The notes under the pieces were generated by a model, which saw nothing but the letters and a program-made list of their open reading frames with translations, had not been told where the DNA came from and made no database searches. Position numbers and translations under genes: made by a program. Below, in pieces: positions 61,918-64,000 of a stretch of DNA of 64,000 bases. Source of the DNA: Salinivirgaceae bacterium (lineage in GTDB: Bacteria; Bacteroidota; Bacteroidia; Bacteroidales; SZUA-534); contig JAEEPS010000001.1 of NCBI GenBank assembly GCA_016284875.1, positions 62,001-126,000 of the forward strand, given 5' to 3'. How positions within the stretch are numbered: position 1 is the stretch's first letter; each line of letters begins with the position of its first letter.

Positions 61918-63999
61918 TTAATCACCAATCAGAATAAACGGCGCCCAATAATATGGACGTGAGTAATTTTTGTCCAATATTAATATCTGTTTTGCTTTTT
62001 GCAAAAGTGCGGCATAATTTAGTTCGCTGTTTTCTTTCAATAGCATCTGACGGTAGAATTCAACCATCATTTGCGAGGTTGAGTTGTCAGATACTTTCCA
62101 GAGTGAAACTAACAAGTTTGCAGCGCCCGAATAAAGGAAAGCACGCGTCAGGCCGACAATGCCTTCACCTTTCATAATCTTTCCCAAACCCGTCTCGCAG
62201 GCCGACAAGGCAAGCAAATCGCATTTCAGACTAAGGTTGTAAACATCGCCAGAATACATCACGCCATCATTTGTTGAGGAAACGCTGAACTGAATGCCCG
62301 ACAACTCCGGTTTTTCTGAATTAACGAAACCGTGGGTGGCCAAATGGATGTATTTATAACCGGAGATGGAGTCGCTTGCAAAATTATTGCGATTGGCGCA
62401 ACCCCACATGAGCGCCCGCGACGGTTGTCCCGCTTTGGCAAACATTGAGTATATGTTGCGCAATTCTTGCTCCGACGACGCCAGCGGTTCTATCTTGTTG
62501 TTAATCACATAGTCAAGATTTTGGAATGTTTTTTCTTTCTTTTGGCTGCTGTTGAGTTCAACACCGGTGAACTTTCCTTTAGTGAAGATTGGAGCCATAC
62601 CAAACCAGCCACTTGTTCCGTTGTTGCGGTTGCGAGTGATATCACGGAAATAGAGGGTTGCTGAATAGGCATAACTGATGGAATAATATTTAATCATATA
62701 GTCGTAGTTTGAATAATCAAACACAGAACCCTCTTTCTTATTGGTTATCAGCGTTTCGTATGGAATCTGGTTCAAAGCGCCATCCGGCACAATCACAAGA
62801 TTGGTAATACCATCTGGCAGAGTGTCGGGGAATAGTTTGTGATAAAGTTGACTCGACAAATTGTTGAAATCGACTGCAGAATTTTGCGATGATTGAATCA
62901 TTGAGTTCCGGTACATTTTTGCAGTATCGGCAATATTTCCGGTCATTTTGCTTGTTGCAATTTTGAAGGCATCAGCAGTGATGCAGACCACATAAATCAT
63001 CTCACCGTTAAGCATATACATCCGCAATTGGGTGTTTTTGCTGATTTTTTTCTGAATCTCGCGCAGACTGACAATGTTGTCGGCATATTTAAGTTGGTGG
63101 TATTCAGGATATTTCTTCTCGAGTTTTTTAACAAACGAATCGTGACGCTTGTTGGCATTGAAAAGGCTATCGCGCATTTGCGAAGCGTTTTTAGGTTTTT
63201 CAGCTAACTTTTGCTCAAAATAAAGAACATCAGCAGCCAAGCGGTTTTCCTCCTGCTGGAGGTCATCGGGTATTTGGGCCAGTTTCATGGCATCCTGGCT
63301 GGCCATTGATTCAAGAAGATTGTTTGATTTGCCTTTTTCAATGTAAGAAAAGGCCACCTCCTCGTATTTTTTACGTTCACCAGTGTTCAAATTGCCGATA
63401 AGCAGTTCCGCACAAACCTCAAGGGCGCCTTCGTAACATTTGATGGCCAGTGCACCCAACTCCAATTTGTCGGTTTTTGTGAATGCCGCCCGGCGCATAG
63501 AGGTTATCAATTTGTCAGACAGACTGAAATGGTCCAGAGCAAATTCCAAATCCTTACGGTCTTTTGTGGTTAAATATCTTTGTGTCAGAACATTGGCACG
63601 CGAAATGATGGAATTCACAAATACATTCTGGTCGAAAAAACCGGTCTCTGCAGGCAAACGATCTTTTTGACGATTGTAGATTTCGTGGTTAGATTCAAGT
63701 GCCTTACCATAATTGTCAATAGCATCGTCGTATTTGCCTTGTTTCACATTGATATCGCCCATACTATTGTAAACCAATGCAATGTAAGGGTGTTTGTTTC
63801 CAAACGCGTTTGTGTAGATTTTAACTGCGGAAGAATAGAAAACCTGTGCCGAGTCAAGTTTTCCGGCACGCAGATAGGCCGTGGCAATGTTGTTGTCGGT
63901 ATTGGCAATCAGAGTGGGATTGACTGATGGAATGCCGTCATAAATTTTATGTGCTGTTTTGTAGTTAGATACAGCCTCGCTGTTGTTACCATTCTTCAA
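61918..63999 (-). CDS. TPR-CHAT caspase-like peptidase, N terminus beyond the window
   Basis: Member of clan CD peptidases (caspase-like). The 693 residues seen are cut at the window edge, in the middle of TPR repeats (NTDNNIATAYLRAGKLDSAQVFYSSAVKIY-type units); a signal peptide and earlier repeats are probably missing. The CHAT domain holds the catalytic pair: His in LATHGFVN (codon 62332-62334) and Cys in LSACETGLG (codon 62197-62199), 45 codons apart. Both are intact, so it should be active. Its gene is first in sight of a three-gene operon with the PD40/OmpA protein and a 732-residue secreted protein. Substrate unknown; no gasdermin-like gene is near. Confidence 0.9.
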   Translation of the reverse strand: MKNGNNSEAVSNYKTAHKIYDGIPSVNPTLIANTDNNIATAYLRAGKLDSAQVFYSSAVKIYTNAFGNKHPYIALVYNSMGDINVKQGKYDDAIDNYGKALESNHEIYNRQKDRLPAETGFFDQNVFVNSIISRANVLTQRYLTTKDRKDLEFALDHFSLSDKLITSMRRAAFTKTDKLELGALAIKCYEGALEVCAELLIGNLNTGERKKYEEVAFSYIEKGKSNNLLESMASQDAMKLAQIPDDLQQEENRLAADVLYFEQKLAEKPKNASQMRDSLFNANKRHDSFVKKLEKKYPEYHQLKYADNIVSLREIQKKISKNTQLRMYMLNGEMIYVVCITADAFKIATSKMTGNIADTAKMYRNSMIQSSQNSAVDFNNLSSQLYHKLFPDTLPDGITNLVIVPDGALNQIPYETLITNKKEGSVFDYSNYDYMIKYYSISYAYSATLYFRDITRNRNNGTSGWFGMAPIFTKGKFTGVELNSSQKKEKTFQNLDYVINNKIEPLASSEQELRNIYSMFAKAGQPSRALMWGCANRNNFASDSISGYKYIHLATHGFVNSEKPELSGIQFSVSSTNDGVMYSGDVYNLSLKCDLLALSACETGLGKIMKGEGIVGLTRAFLYSGAANLLVSLWKVSDNSTSQMMVEFYRQMLLKENSELNYAALLQKAKQILILDKNYSRPYYWAPFILIGD

Positions 64000-64000
64000 C

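Noticed and set aside
1-64000. CRISPR arrays, insertion sequences, prophage, tRNA or rRNA genes
   Set aside because: No regularly spaced repeats, transposase or integrase frames, cloverleaf folds in gaps, or rRNA motifs were found.

Overview
The window reads as a chromosomal segment from an uncultured anaerobic member of the Bacteroidota, most likely order Bacteroidales. The evidence is: promoters of the TAnnTTTG type with no clear Shine-Dalgarno sequences; the order purH-mreB-mreC-mreD-mrdA-rodA; a GldH lipoprotein next to a PSP1/RicT homologue; an S46 dipeptidyl-peptidase; DUF4292, DUF3108 and Ig-like lipoproteins; and sensors of the Cache/GAF/PAS type. Two rubrerythrins of opposite domain order point to an anaerobe that deals with peroxide. 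There are no rRNAs, tRNAs, insertion sequences, phage genes or CRISPR arrays that I could support.

Layout. 0-5.2 kb (minus): sbcC, sbcD and recA, for double-strand break processing and recombination. 5.4-12.8 kb (plus): holB, a small membrane protein, ricT, gldH, trmB, trpS, a PQQ-type propeller and a DUF2461 protein. 12.9-20 kb (minus): two rubrerythrins, a secreted lipoprotein, deoC, an OmpA-like lipoprotein, a 53-residue membrane protein and a DPP7-like peptidase. 20.1-22.2 kb (plus): queF-queC-queD-queE, the preQ0/preQ1 part of queuosine synthesis, with a short structured leader. 22.3-28.2 kb (minus): an outer membrane barrel and two tandem membrane sensors without a recognised output domain; the second ends in what looks like a degenerate HPt domain. 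28.5-30.2 kb (minus): a small secreted protein and prfB.

30.4-38.1 kb (minus) is the rod-shape operon purH-mreB-(inserted lipoprotein)-mreC-mreD-mrdA-rodA, headed by a good promoter. The 423-base gap behind it carries an exact 16-bp parS palindrome touching the mnmG stop codon. 38.6-51 kb (minus) is one compact run of ten genes: nadA, a flippase, dut, a TPR protein, a DUF4292 lipoprotein, an EnvC-like degenerate M23 protein, a 1077-residue coiled-coil membrane protein, a small HATPase, ybeY and mnmG. Much of it is strikingly AT-rich compared with the recA, mre and que regions.

51.7-64 kb holds envelope genes: a DUF3108 protein and an Ig-like lipoprotein (minus), then a sensor with an extracytoplasmic propeller fused to a SpoIIE/PP2C phosphatase (plus). 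Convergent with it is a minus-strand operon of a TPR-CHAT peptidase (cut by the window edge), a PD40/carboxypeptidase-regulatory/OmpA protein and a 732-residue secreted protein of unknown function. A strong bidirectional terminator separates the two. This CHAT/PD40-OmpA unit, the degenerate-HPt sensor pair and the parS site are the parts most worth a second look. Short palindromes and a roughly 40-bp intergenic repeat recur in the GC-richer half.
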